DNA of 64,000 nt from Thermotoga caldifontis AZM44c09 (GCF_000828655.1 NZ_AP014509.1:1426001-1490000); one strand, 5' to 3'; positions 44,606 to 52,231 are shown, counted from the stretch's first letter. Translations and numbers: made by a program. Notes: a model not told the origin generated them from the letters alone.

Positions 44606-45010
44606 TCAAAGAGTGCGTCCAATGAACTTCTCAATGAACTCAGAGGGAGTGTACATCTCTGTTCCTTTCATGTTTCCAGGATGCTTTTTATTTCCTGTCA
44701 CGATAGGGGCTTTTGCTGAAAAGGCAACTTCTAAAAAGGGAAGATCCGACTCGTCGAGTGGATCTATTCCGAGAAGTGATGGTACCACGAAAACAGACTT
44801 TCTTTTTATGAAATCCAGGAGTATTCTCACAGGCTCGCCAGGAAAAGAAAACTTTGGACTTAGAAGAACTCTTTCATACTCACTGTATATTCTCGAATCA
44901 ATACAGAGTATGAGCCTTCCATCAAGGACAAGATTGAGGATATGGGCAGGCCTGCCGTGTGGATTTATGATTCCAGACACCAAAACGTTTGTGTCAACAA
45001 CGACTTTCAT
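44606..45010 (-). CDS. PIN-domain toxin of a type II toxin-antitoxin pair
   Basis: A 134-residue PIN-fold ribonuclease candidate of the COG1569 type. The acidic residues of the active site are visible: Asp6 in VVVDTNVLVSG, Glu in SRIYSEYERVLL, and the DESDLPFLEVAFSAKAPIVT segment (Asp/Glu cluster), ending with TGNKKH where relatives have T-G/D-N. It probably cleaves RNA when freed from its antitoxin. Its start overlaps the antitoxin stop by four bases, so the two are co-translated. Confidence 0.85.
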   Translation of the reverse strand: MKVVVDTNVLVSGIINPHGRPAHILNLVLDGRLILCIDSRIYSEYERVLLSPKFSFPGEPVRILLDFIKRKSVFVVPSLLGIDPLDESDLPFLEVAFSAKAPIVTGNKKHPGNMKGTEMYTPSEFIEKFIGRTL

Positions 45011-45273
45011 TTCTGTTTCCTTGCCTCTCTTATTATCTCTTCGATTTCATCCTCTGAGAGCCTGTTCAGTCCTTTTTCCAGTGAGAACATCCGTAACTTC
45101 TCAACGGCCATCTGGACCCTCATTCTTTCTATGAAATCCAGAATCTCTTTTGGATCTCCTTCGATTCTCACAACAACAGCCTTTGGCTTTCCATTCACCG
45201 TGATGACCGTTTCGCTGTCCTTCCAGAGCACGGCCGGATTGTTCCTGATATCCCTGCTTGAAACAAAGCGCAT
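45007..45273 (-). CDS. Phd/YefM-like antitoxin
   Basis: An 88-residue DNA-binding antitoxin. Its N-terminal half, MRFVSSRDIRNNPAVLWKDS and ETVITVNGKPKAVVVRI, is the Phd/YefM fold (dimer that binds operator DNA); the C-terminal half, with many charges (SLEKGLNRLSEDEIEEIIRE), should wrap the toxin. A strong GGAGGTGAT ribosome site precedes the ATG. The gene comes first in the pair and its promoter contains tandem 12-base repeats, consistent with autorepression. A decayed relative lies at 46525-46617. Confidence 0.85.
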   Translation of the reverse strand: MRFVSSRDIRNNPAVLWKDSETVITVNGKPKAVVVRIEGDPKEILDFIERMRVQMAVEKLRMFSLEKGLNRLSEDEIEEIIREARKQK

Positions 45274-45291
45274 ACCATCACCTCCAGTAAT

Positions 45292-45320
45292 ATCATACGA
45301 TATGTCCTACAATATGTCAA
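45292..45320 (-). promoter_or_regulatory. Promoter/operator of the PIN-Phd pair
   Basis: On the minus strand TTGACA (45320-45315), 17 bases, then TATGAT (45297-45292), essentially consensus. The same stretch contains tandem 12-base near-repeats CATATTGTAGGA and CATATCGTATGA, and the palindrome ATATC-GTAT-GATAT over the -10 box, so antitoxin binding would block polymerase. Confidence 0.8.
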
Positions 45321-45418
45321 ACAAAACATCACAATACTTCTGAGACTGCGGGTTCTTCAGGTGCGCTGAATCCTTCGCCACCTTTTAGTGTGATTTTATC
45401 CATTCGGTGAACTACCCG

Positions 45419-45565
45419 CCTTATAGAAGGCTTTCTGCTTGGACCTGTGATGGCTCGTGAAACTCTTTTGAGTTCCGCCGCCTCTGAACCTGCAGGTTCG
45501 AAGCGTCTTTGTCACGTCATCAAGATTTGATGTATTTTTGTAATCCATTCCGCAGAAAACTGCGC
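45419..45565. repeat. Dispersed repeat R2, copy a (coding remnant)
   Basis: Shares long stretches with 46629-46757, including CTTGGACCTGTGATGGCTCG and CAGAAAACTGCGC. Read on the minus strand both copies encode a similar peptide (ELKRVSRAITGPSRKPSIRR here, ELKRISRAITGPSGKRSIKQ there), each interrupted by stops. It is a decayed gene of unknown family. It fills most of the 45321-45742 gap. Confidence 0.7.
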
Positions 45566-45569
45566 TAAG

Positions 45570-45591
45570 TTATAAAACCCTGTCAGCGAAA
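45570..45591. repeat. Dispersed repeat R3, copy b
   Basis: TTATAAAACCCTG then T-CAGCGAAA, matching 44142-44163. It directly follows R2 here but not at the other site, so the island has been shuffled. Confidence 0.6.
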
Positions 45592-45742
45592 GCTGTGAGT
45601 CTGCCAGCGATGCCAAGGCGGTAATGAAAATCGAATGACACGAAGGTGATTTTGTGAAACGAACAGCAGCCGATCTTTTGAGTGTTCTGGTGGACAGAAG
45701 ATCTTAATTCAATATCGGGCACTTCAACGCAAGGATTCCCAT

Positions 45743-46099
45743 CTATGGAATTTCTTCCTTGTAAACAACCACTCCGTTTTCGATCATCTTCGCGATGGTC
45801 TTTTCCATCTGTCTGTACTCGCTCAGGGAATAGACGTGGGGTTCGAGGCCTTTCAACCTGATGGTCTTTTTCACTATTCTGTAGGCATCTTCTCTGATTG
45901 GGTCATCATAAACTACGAGGAGATCGACGTCGCTGAAGGCGGTGAAGTTTCCTTTCGCGTAAGAGCCAAAGAGCACAACAAGCCTCACGGGAAGTACCTT
46001 CAGAAGCTGTGGAAGGGAGTTTCTGATTATCTCCAGGACCTTTTCTTTGTCATATTCTGGATAGAAGATCCTCACAGAACCTGACGATCTTTTCGGCAT
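45743..46099 (-). CDS. mntA: MNT-type nucleotidyltransferase (antitoxin of MNT/HEPN pair)
   Basis: A 118-residue minimal nucleotidyltransferase. The motif G-S-x9-D-x-D is complete in VVLFGSYAKGNFTAFSDVDL, and the second-helix region DPIREDAYRIVKKTIRLKGL is typical. MNT antitoxins silence HEPN partner RNases by adding nucleotides. Its start lies inside the HEPN gene: ATG at 46099 gives a 50-base overlap, GTG at 46078 a 28-base overlap; I cannot decide between them. A broken paralogue is at 42225-42425. Confidence 0.85.
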   Translation of the reverse strand: MPKRSSGSVRIFYPEYDKEKVLEIIRNSLPQLLKVLPVRLVVLFGSYAKGNFTAFSDVDLLVVYDDPIREDAYRIVKKTIRLKGLEPHVYSLSEYRQMEKTIAKMIENGVVVYKEEIP

Positions 46100-46442
46100 A
46101 GTTCACCAGCCTTTCAGCTTCGATTCTGGTATATCTGTTTCTGGGAGATCCAGAGGGGAGGGCATCCGGGTACCTGGTGGGGATATAGGCTTTGTCCAGT
46201 TCGAGAGCAAAATCCAGGAGTTCTTCAGGGATTTCAAAGTGGCTGGAGAGTTCCTCGAGCAAATCTGCTACGGAGTGTCCCCATGCCTGTGCACCCATTC
46301 TTTGGAACACAGCTTTCACAGCTTTTCCTGCCGCCTGCTGGGAAGAAAAGCATGCCCAGTTGTAGAAACCGTGCTCCAGATCGTGTTTGGCGTGCTCCAG
46401 ATCATCTTTTGCCGCATCCAGCCAATCTTTGCTCTTCTCCAA
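46050..46442 (-). CDS. hepT: HEPN-domain protein (toxin of MNT/HEPN pair)
   Basis: A helical HEPN protein of about 130 residues: SKDWLDAAKDDLEHAKHDLE, then FYNWACFSSQQAAGKAVKAV, AQAWGHSVADLLEELSSHF and the late TRYPDALPSG with RIEAERLVNYAEKIVRFCED. This is the HEPN type that travels with minimal nucleotidyltransferases. The usual R-x4-6-H catalytic motif appears only as QRMGAQAWGH, with seven residues between Arg and His, so RNase activity is uncertain. I favour the TTG at 46442, with AAAGGTGGT before it, over the ATG at 46460 that lies at the expected transcript start. Confidence 0.82.
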   Translation of the reverse strand: MEKSKDWLDAAKDDLEHAKHDLEHGFYNWACFSSQQAAGKAVKAVFQRMGAQAWGHSVADLLEELSSHFEIPEELLDFALELDKAYIPTRYPDALPSGSPRNRYTRIEAERLVNYAEKIVRFCEDLLSRI

Positions 46443-46463
46443 ATCAATACCACCTTTCATTTT

Positions 46464-46469
46464 ATTATA
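46464..46469 (-). promoter_or_regulatory. -10 box of the HEPN/MNT pair
   Basis: A perfect TATAAT on the minus strand, 22 bases before the TTG start. The -35 region is weak. The closeness implies a very short leader. Confidence 0.5.
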
Positions 46470-46524
46470 CTCTGCCGGTTTGAAAAACTACGGTCCCTTT
46501 CAACACCTGTCGTGTCTCTCGATG

Positions 46525-46617
46525 ATACTTGGCTTTCCATTCACCGTGATGACCGCTTCGTCCTCTTCCCAGAACACGGCCGGATTGTTGCTGATGTCTC
46601 TAATTGAAACAAAGCGC
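46525..46617 (-). pseudogene. Decayed Phd-like antitoxin
   Basis: Minus-strand RFVSIRDISNNPAVFWEEDE and AVITVNGKPS match the intact antitoxin at 45007-45273 (RFVSSRDIRNNPAVLWKDSE, TVITVNGKPK). The start codon is gone, the frame is lost after the matching 31 residues and no toxin gene follows. It is joined upstream to repeat R2. Confidence 0.78.
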
Positions 46618-46628
46618 GAAATGTCCTG

Positions 46629-46757
46629 CTTTATAGAACGCTTCCCGCTTGGACCTGTGATGGCTCGTGAAATTCTTTTGAGTTCCACCGCTTCTGAACT
46701 GTTACGCCACAAACATGCTAAATCCGTAGATCCATCTCAATTCCACAGAAAACTGCG
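46629..46757. repeat. Dispersed repeat R2, copy b
   Basis: Partner of 45419-45565. Here it adjoins the decayed antitoxin in an apparently continuous minus-strand frame with stops, whereas copy a lies upstream of the intact antitoxin at a distance of about 150 bases. Confidence 0.7.
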
Positions 46758-46771
46758 CCTTCTTTGCGATG

Positions 46772-46821
46772 TTCGATAAGATCGTACGAATCTATCGAAT
46801 GCGGTCGATGAATACCGACAC
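46772..46821. repeat. 50-bp dispersed repeat R1, copy b (orphan operator)
   Basis: Matches 44082-44131 at 47 of 50 positions and keeps the palindromic core TCGTACGA, but no ATPase gene follows. The remaining 46822-47094 has no intact gene; the minus-strand stretch KTFNDLDNLPHEALVETR after the next ATPase stop is not recognised. Confidence 0.8.
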
Positions 46822-47094
46822 CTTCAATCTTCTGGGCAGGAAAGCCAGTTCCGAAGGGGGCAGGTTTGTCAACGATGTTGAGACGAAAATTTCAGTCATC
46901 GAAGAGGTTCTCCGTATTTTTGTAAAGCCCGACAGGATTCCCTGTTGCCTACAGGGGCTCGGGAAGAAATAGATGGTGATGAAAATCTCCAGCAGGAGCC
47001 TTCGGCGAAGCCACTGTGTGAATGTGACCTGCTGGAAGGTCAACGTGTTTCAACAAGTGCCTCATGCGGCAGGTTGTCGAGATCGTTGAAGGTT

Positions 47095-48261
47095 TCACCA
47101 CAGCATGCCGAGCATCCACAAAGGGATCACATTTCTCAACGGAAGGTCGATATCGTCTCTGAGCACAAAATCGCTCGATTTGGAAGATTTCTTCTTGCCT
47201 CCGATTTCAAGTTTCAGACCTTCAAAGATGAAATCTGCCTCGCGTTCATCCTCCGCAGCGTAGATCTTTCCTTTCTCTTTCAATGCGAACACGGTGAAAG
47301 CTTCTCGAAAGTTTCCAACCTCTCCTTCAAAAACGTAGTACAGGGTCGGATCGGCGAAGAACATCTTTGAACCTTTTGAGTACGGTCTTTCAACCTTTCC
47401 CTTAGGCACGATGTTGATCAAACCGACCTGTTCCATGGCCATGAGCAGCTGATAAAGTTTCGGTTTTCCTATCGACCATTCCTTGCACATGGATTCAACG
47501 TTGATGGTTGGAATCTCTGAATACAAGAGATGACTGATTATGGCCTTCATGACTCCGAAGTGGTTATCGCTCACAGCACCAACGAAGTGGGTGATATCGT
47601 AATATATTGTTTTTTCAAGGATGTTCATCATCTTTTCTCTGAAATTTCCCTCAGTGTAGAACGGTCTTGTTCCTTTCTCACGGTAGTCTTTGAAGTAGTT
47701 CATCACATCAACCTGTCTCATCACCTCAGTCGCGTAGCCCAAAAGATCTTCTGAAGGAAAACGCAGTCTGTCTATGACCTTGCCCGTTTCAAGGTAGATA
47801 TATTCTCTCAGGGACATCAGGGGGAGTTTGATCAGCACGAACCTTCTTGAAAGGTCCACCACGGTTTGCCTCAGTATCACCGAGCTACTGTCGCTGGCCC
47901 ATACGATCCTGTTGGGAAACGAATCGTAGATGTTTTTGAGAATGAGGCTCCAGTTTGGTAGAGAATGGACTTCGTCTATGATGATGCCGTGATAATTCAT
48001 GAGGATCTGTTCGATCAAACTGTGTAGAGGACAACTCAAAAGTAGCGGATCGTCGCCGGAGATGTAGAGTAAGTTCTGCTTTTTTGCCATGAAGAGCAAG
48101 AAAGTAGTTTTGCCGACACCCCTTGGACCATACAGCAGGATCGCCCTGTTTTGAAATTGTTCTTCTAAATCGTCGAAGTAAAGCCTTTTTCTTTCCGGCA
48201 AGAAGCTGATCAGCCTGTTCATACGCAGTTCGAGTTTTTCAATCATCCGATCCAGCTCCAT
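47095..48261 (-). CDS. AAA-type ATPase, DUF4143-like
   Basis: A P-loop ATPase of about 388 residues. Walker A LYGPRGVGKTTFLLFM near residue 45, a Walker-B-like HGIIIDEVHSLPNW near 85, VWASDSSSVILRQTVV as sensor, and the C-terminal KMFFADPTLYYVFEGEVGNF, EADFIFEGLKLEIGGKKKSS and the family-typical end NVIPLWMLGMLW. A winged-helix-like stretch (INVESMCKEWSIGKPKLYQL) sits near residue 265 and could bind DNA. I prefer the ATG at 48261 (GCGGGGGAATG upstream) to the TTG at 48291. Three inverted-repeat sites lie upstream. Function unknown. Confidence 0.84.
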   Translation of the reverse strand: MELDRMIEKLELRMNRLISFLPERKRLYFDDLEEQFQNRAILLYGPRGVGKTTFLLFMAKKQNLLYISGDDPLLLSCPLHSLIEQILMNYHGIIIDEVHSLPNWSLILKNIYDSFPNRIVWASDSSSVILRQTVVDLSRRFVLIKLPLMSLREYIYLETGKVIDRLRFPSEDLLGYATEVMRQVDVMNYFKDYREKGTRPFYTEGNFREKMMNILEKTIYYDITHFVGAVSDNHFGVMKAIISHLLYSEIPTINVESMCKEWSIGKPKLYQLLMAMEQVGLINIVPKGKVERPYSKGSKMFFADPTLYYVFEGEVGNFREAFTVFALKEKGKIYAAEDEREADFIFEGLKLEIGGKKKSSKSSDFVLRDDIDLPLRNVIPLWMLGMLW

Positions 48262-48301
48262 GTCGCATTCCCCCGCATGTTCATACTTCAAAACTGATTA
48301 C

Positions 48302-48400
48302 ATCATAGACCGTTTTTGTGTGAAACGGATTGTGGCAATTTTTCCAAATATCGTTTCGATACGAAACGATTCAGGCTTAAAAACGTTTCACAGTGAAACG
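48302..48400 (-). promoter_or_regulatory. Promoter and palindrome array of ATPase 2
   Basis: On the minus strand a TATGAT -10 box (48302-48307) is preceded by three related sites. They are an imperfect CGTTT...GAAACG site at 48311-48327, ATCGTTTCG-ATA-CGAAACGAT at 48350-48370 (9-bp perfect arms), and CGTTTCAC-A-GTGAAACG at 48384-48400 (8-bp perfect arms). The direct repeat GTGAAACGGATT occurs at 48320-48331 and 48393-48404. This is a multi-site operator. Confidence 0.65.
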
Positions 48401-48517
48401 GATTTAGTCGTTGCTGGACGCAGGTGATTCATCGGCATGGAAAGATATAATAAAACTGAAATCGTCGGGTCTCAAAAACCGTCATCGTGTTTCATCTTCA
48501 TGAAGGGGGGAACTTCT

Positions 48518-49258
48518 GTGAAGAAGGGCTTGCTGGTGGCGGTACTGCTCTTTGCGGTGTTCATCTTCGCATCGTTCGAGAAAGAAATGAACCAGCTGTT
48601 TTACGAGGCGAGAAGGGACAGAGACGTGGCAAAGATGGAATGGATAATCAAAACGATCGAAGCCAGAAGTGATTTGAAGAGTAACTCACTTTTGCTCACG
48701 ATACTGGCGGACTGTTATCTGGAGTACGGAGACTGGGGCGTTTCGAAAGAACTGAAGGAAAAGACCCTCGAGCAGGCGAGAAAATACGCGGAAGAAGCTC
48801 TGAAGCTGGACGGCAACAACGGTAGGGCGAGCTACGTAGCCGGTGCGGCGATCGGAAGACTGGCTCAGTACAAAGGAATCGTCCAGAGCCTGTTCATGCT
48901 CGGTGATTTCGACAAATACATAAACAGGGCGATCTCTCTCTTGAACGAAAACGATGAAGAACAGAGACTGTACAAAACCTTCGCCCTGATCGCTTCAGGA
49001 ATGAGGTACAGAGACGTTCCCTGGCCACTGAACGATTTCAAAAAATCTGAAGAACTGCTTCTCGCCGCGGCACAGCTCACACCGAACTATCCGAACGTAT
49101 ATCTGGAACTCGGTTTTCTCTATCTGAAGACGAACAAGAAAGACAGGGCGAGAGAGATGTTCCAGAAAGTCGTGGTGGGTGAGCCACACCCACTGTTGGT
49201 AGGAACACACAGAGAAGCTGTGAAAACGGCTCAAGAAGAGCTCGAGAAGTTGAAATAG
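48518..49258 (+). CDS. Secreted TPR-like protein
   Basis: A 246-residue protein with a signal peptide (VKKGLLVAVLLFAVFIFASF) and a helical body with tetratricopeptide-like repeats: SLLLTILADCYLEYGDWG, KYAEEALKLDGNNGRASYVA and LTPNYPNVYLELGFLYLKTN with KKDRAREMFQKVV. The GTG at 48518 follows AAGGGGGGAAC; the frame is open from 48437 but the earlier start would hide the signal peptide. It presumably acts in the periplasm or outer sheath as a binding scaffold. No enzyme motif. It is on the opposite strand to the ATPases on both sides. Confidence 0.8.
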   Translation: MKKGLLVAVLLFAVFIFASFEKEMNQLFYEARRDRDVAKMEWIIKTIEARSDLKSNSLLLTILADCYLEYGDWGVSKELKEKTLEQARKYAEEALKLDGNNGRASYVAGAAIGRLAQYKGIVQSLFMLGDFDKYINRAISLLNENDEEQRLYKTFALIASGMRYRDVPWPLNDFKKSEELLLAAAQLTPNYPNVYLELGFLYLKTNKKDRAREMFQKVVVGEPHPLLVGTHREAVKTAQEELEKLK

Positions 49259-49270
49259 CGGCCGGACCTT

Positions 49271-50380
49271 TTAAAGGTTCATCCTTCTTTGAATGTATTT
49301 TTCGAACAGAGGATCGGTTATCAGATACTTGCCCCTGGCTATCTTTTCGACGATGCCGTACTCGCTCAGAACCCTGATCGTTTTGTTCACGATCGCGGGG
49401 TTTGGAATCTCGTACTTTCTCAAGGCGTCCTGGCTGAATATGTCCTGACCTTCCATGGAGAGGAGTGCGAGGACGTTCTTCGCGTAGCGATAGCCGAGCT
49501 GGTCGATGAGCGCATCGTAGCTGTAAGCTTCACGGTCTAAAAGAGCTTCGAAGGATTCACGGACGATCTCAACCGTTGCAGTGTTTTCGGTTCTGTTCCA
49601 GACTTCGAAGCAGAGGAGCTGGAAGAAGTAGGGATGACCCCGGGTGAGCTCGTAGATGAGATCGGCGGCGTCGTCGCTCAGGTTCTTGTGAGAGTTTTTG
49701 AACTTACCCTTCGCGTACGCGATGCATTCGTCTTTTGGAAGGTAGGTCTCTATGTCCAGTCTGAGCGCGGAGCGGAACAGCGTGCCGGAGTTGTGGAAGA
49801 AGAGTTTTTCGAGCATGTGCCGCCTCGAACCGGCGAAGATGAAAGACACTCTGTTTTCGGATTGAAAGAAGCTTCGGAGACTTTCTGGAAGGTTCGCGTG
49901 GATCCTCTCGTACTCCTGAAATTCGTCGATTATCACGATCACTCTCTTCTTCAACGTTGAAGCCAGGCTGGAAAGGAGATTGTAAGATTCGTTCAGCAGC
50001 GTTTCGTCGTCCACCTCCGGTGAGAGGCTGAAGGTGACGTTTTTGAGCGCGACCGTGAACGAAACGTACCTCGCGAGGTTTTTGAGATATCTGCTCACGA
50101 ATGCCACGGGATCTTTCGCCTTCAGAATCTTGAAGGACCTGTCTATGATCTGCATCGCGAAACCTTTGAGCGAGATCACTCCGAAAAGGTCCACGTACAC
50201 GACCGTGTGGGGCGTCTCTTCAGCGAACCTGTGAAGAAGCCAGGTCTTGCCGAACCTTCTCGGAGCCAGAAGGACCAGATTGTTCCCGCTCTCGCTCACC
50301 TGCTTCATGTACGCGAGCTCTTTGTCTCTGTCTATGAAATGTTCCCTGCTGTACTCTTTGCCCACCTTGAACGGGTTCAT
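49271..50380 (-). CDS. Archaeal-type ATPase with C-terminal winged helix
   Basis: A P-loop ATPase of about 369 residues of the archaeal-ATPase/STAND-related type. The start NPFKVGKEYSREHFIDRDKE is the family opening; Walker A VLLAPRRFGKTWLLHRF is near residue 37, Walker B VIVIIDEFQEYERIH near 147, and VSFIFAGSRRHMLEKLFFHN with a sensor Arg follows. The C-terminal 80 residues (GQDIFSQDALRKYEIPNPAI, VNKTIRVLSEYGIVEKIARG, YLITDPLFEKYIQRR) form a winged helix likely to bind DNA. I take the ATG at 50380 (GAAGGGGCG upstream) rather than 50428. A perfect inverted repeat lies 59 bases upstream. Confidence 0.86.
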   Translation of the reverse strand: MNPFKVGKEYSREHFIDRDKELAYMKQVSESGNNLVLLAPRRFGKTWLLHRFAEETPHTVVYVDLFGVISLKGFAMQIIDRSFKILKAKDPVAFVSRYLKNLARYVSFTVALKNVTFSLSPEVDDETLLNESYNLLSSLASTLKKRVIVIIDEFQEYERIHANLPESLRSFFQSENRVSFIFAGSRRHMLEKLFFHNSGTLFRSALRLDIETYLPKDECIAYAKGKFKNSHKNLSDDAADLIYELTRGHPYFFQLLCFEVWNRTENTATVEIVRESFEALLDREAYSYDALIDQLGYRYAKNVLALLSMEGQDIFSQDALRKYEIPNPAIVNKTIRVLSEYGIVEKIARGKYLITDPLFEKYIQRRMNL

Positions 50381-50418
50381 AACGTTCGCCCCTTCGTTAG
50401 AAGCTTTGTCACGCTGTG

Positions 50419-50460
50419 ATTCTACCACGGATGGATTGTTTTAAACCATACGGTTTAAAA
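50419..50460 (-). promoter_or_regulatory. Promoter and 22-bp palindrome of ATPase 3
   Basis: Minus-strand extended -10 TGGTAGAAT (TAGAAT at 50424-50419). The palindrome TTTTAAACC-ATAC-GGTTTAAAA (50439-50460, 9-bp perfect arms) covers the -35 position, so a bound protein should affect polymerase directly. Confidence 0.65.
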
Positions 50461-50511
50461 GATTTTGTACTTATCGGTTAGTAACCAGAGCGGCAAAATG
50501 TTCAAAAGGGA

Positions 50512-50539
50512 AAATAAAAGGGCGGCAAAAGCCGCCCTT
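50512..50539 (-). terminator. Terminator of the hybrid-cluster protein gene
   Basis: A 9-bp stem, AAGGGCGGC (50518-50526) with GCCGCCCTT (50531-50539), loop of four, followed on the minus strand by a T-rich tract. Confidence 0.88.
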
Positions 50540-50553
50540 CAGAGAGAATGTCT

Positions 50554-51849
50554 TCAAGATTTCAGGATCGCTTTGATGTCTTCTTCTGGATCGCTGATCA
50601 ATCTGAGATCGTAGCTGGTTTTCAGGATGTTCAGTATCTCCTCGTTGATCCAGGCAGGTAGCACCGGACCGATGTATATACCCTTGATACCCAGCGCGAG
50701 CAGCGTCCAGAGAATGGCCACCGCCTTCTGTTCCATCCACGTGAGAACGAGCGTCAGCGGCAATTCGTTGATTGGCCTGTTGAAAAGCTGTGACAGAGCC
50801 TGGGCTATCTCGATGGCGACGATCGTGTCGTTGCACTGTCCGACGTCTATCAGTCTCGGAACACCGTCTATTTCACCGAAGTCGATGTCGTTCAGCCTGT
50901 ATTTTCCGCAGGCAAGGGTGATGATGACGGTGTCCTTCGGCAGCTTCTGAGCGAACTCTCTGTAATAGCTGCTTTTGCGCATGGGCGTATCGCAACCGCC
51001 TATCACGAAGAAGTGCCTGATCTTTCCAGATTCGACCAGATGCTTTATTTTGTCCGCCAGGCCCAGCACTGATGTCACCGAGAAACCGGTTGTGATTTTG
51101 TAGTTACTCGGCCTTTCTTCGAGCTCGGGCAGAGAGAGCGCCTTCTCTATGACGGGAGAATAATCGTAACCGTCTATGTGTCTCACGTTTGGCAGCCTCG
51201 CGATGCTCGTCGTGAACATCCTGTCCCTGTAAGCCTCTGTGGGTATGAGGACACAGTTCGAAGTTCCCAGGATGGCCGCCGGAACCTTCGCGAACAGGAC
51301 TCTCTGGTCGTGCCACGCACCTCCAAGGTTTCCTGCGAGGTTTTTGAACCTCCTCAATCGTGGATAACCGTGCGCGGGCAACATCTCCGAATGGGTGTAG
51401 ACGTACACGTTGGTTCCTTCCACCTGCTTCAAAAGCTCCTCGAGCGCCTTCAGATTGTGACCGGTGACGATGATGGCATGACCCTTCTTCGTTCCGGTTT
51501 CCACCTGTGTCGGTGTTGGTTCACCGTAGGTTTCTATGTGGGCCTTCTTCAAAAGCTTCATTACCTTGTAGTTCATCATGCCAGCCTCGAGGGAGAGCTG
51601 AACATAACTTTGGGCGTCGAAATTCACGTTTGTGAGAGTTGAGTAGAGAGATCTTGCGAAGAACGCGTCGATCTCTTCGTCCTTGTAACCGAGTTCTCTG
51701 GCGTGGTAGTAGTAGGCCGAAATACCATCCAGAATGTACAGGAGGTTGTCCTGAAGCCTTGTCACCGTCGGGCTCTTACCGCAGACGCCAACCTTCGTGC
51801 ATCCTTCGTTGTTCAGAGCCTGCGAGCACATGTAGCAGAACATGTCCAT
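50554..51849 (-). CDS. hcp: Hybrid-cluster protein (hydroxylamine reductase)
   Basis: A 431-residue cytoplasmic iron-sulfur enzyme that reduces hydroxylamine or nitric oxide; exact physiological substrate debated. The N-terminal cubane motif C-x2-C-x8-C-x5-C is visible (Cys5, 8, 17, 23 in [20 protein letters not shown]). Hybrid-cluster ligands appear in [69 protein letters not shown] and [11 protein letters not shown]. It is the short form found in archaea and Thermotogae, lacking the extra helical domain of the 540-residue type. It has a near-consensus promoter and a clean terminator, so it is monocistronic. Confidence 0.94.
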   Translation of the reverse strand: MDMFCYMCSQALNNEGCTKVGVCGKSPTVTRLQDNLLYILDGISAYYYHARELGYKDEEIDAFFARSLYSTLTNVNFDAQSYVQLSLEAGMMNYKVMKLLKKAHIETYGEPTPTQVETGTKKGHAIIVTGHNLKALEELLKQVEGTNVYVYTHSEMLPAHGYPRLRRFKNLAGNLGGAWHDQRVLFAKVPAAILGTSNCVLIPTEAYRDRMFTTSIARLPNVRHIDGYDYSPVIEKALSLPELEERPSNYKITTGFSVTSVLGLADKIKHLVESGKIRHFFVIGGCDTPMRKSSYYREFAQKLPKDTVIITLACGKYRLNDIDFGEIDGVPRLIDVGQCNDTIVAIEIAQALSQLFNRPINELPLTLVLTWMEQKAVAILWTLLALGIKGIYIGPVLPAWINEEILNILKTSYDLRLISDPEEDIKAILKS

Positions 51850-51884
51850 CCGAAAACACCTCCCTTGGGAATTTCTTCACAAAA

Positions 51885-51913
51885 ATGATAGCACAAAATT
51901 TCGACCATTTCAA
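51885..51913 (-). promoter_or_regulatory. Promoter of the hybrid-cluster protein gene
   Basis: Minus strand TTGAAA (51913-51908), 17 bases, TATCAT (51890-51885), with TG one base before the -10. GGGAGGTG follows 8 bases before the ATG. Confidence 0.75.
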
Positions 51914-52190
51914 TATGTATTTCTATGCTCAACAGCACCGTCTCTGCATTCTTACAGGGTTTTCAGAGCTCATAGATGACCATAACTGTGGTAGGATTCT
52001 TTGTCAGCCTGGCTAACAAGCTTGCCGTAGAGATTCAGCCTACCAGCTGAGCGATCTCTCGCACGCCGAGTACGCAATGAGAAACTTCATGGAACAATGA
52101 GTTGCTCACAGTTCACTTTTAGAAAACTGATCGGCATGGGACTGGACATTTTTGATCGAACCGCCGGTGGAAGAAGAATTCATAAAAACA
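51914..52190. other. Intergenic region with no gene seen
   Basis: About 280 bases between the hcp promoter and the next terminator. It contains only short frames. A minus-strand GCTCAGCTGGTAGGC (around 52035) resembles a tRNA D-arm, but I cannot fold a whole tRNA around it. Confidence 0.4.
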
Positions 52191-52212
52191 AAAGCCCCCT
52201 TGCGGGGGCTTT
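52191..52212 (-). terminator. Terminator of the sigma-like/holin-like operon
   Basis: AAAGCCCCC (52191-52199) pairs with GGGGGCTTT (52204-52212), loop TTGC. On the minus strand the stem is followed by TTTTGTTTTT, closing the operon 20 bases after its last stop. Confidence 0.88.
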
Positions 52213-52231
52213 CTTGCGTTTGAACCGTCTT

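Noticed and set aside
42000-47100. CRISPR array or spacer-repeat structure in the repeat-rich island
   Set aside because: Repeats occur only twice each, at irregular spacing, and are coding remnants or palindromes; no cas genes are present.
49259-49280. Small palindrome between the convergent TPR-like and ATPase 3 genes as a terminator
   Set aside because: The stem is short and AT-rich and lacks a T run on either side.
52020-52070. tRNA-like D-arm sequence on the minus strand
   Set aside because: No matching acceptor, anticodon and T arms could be found around it.
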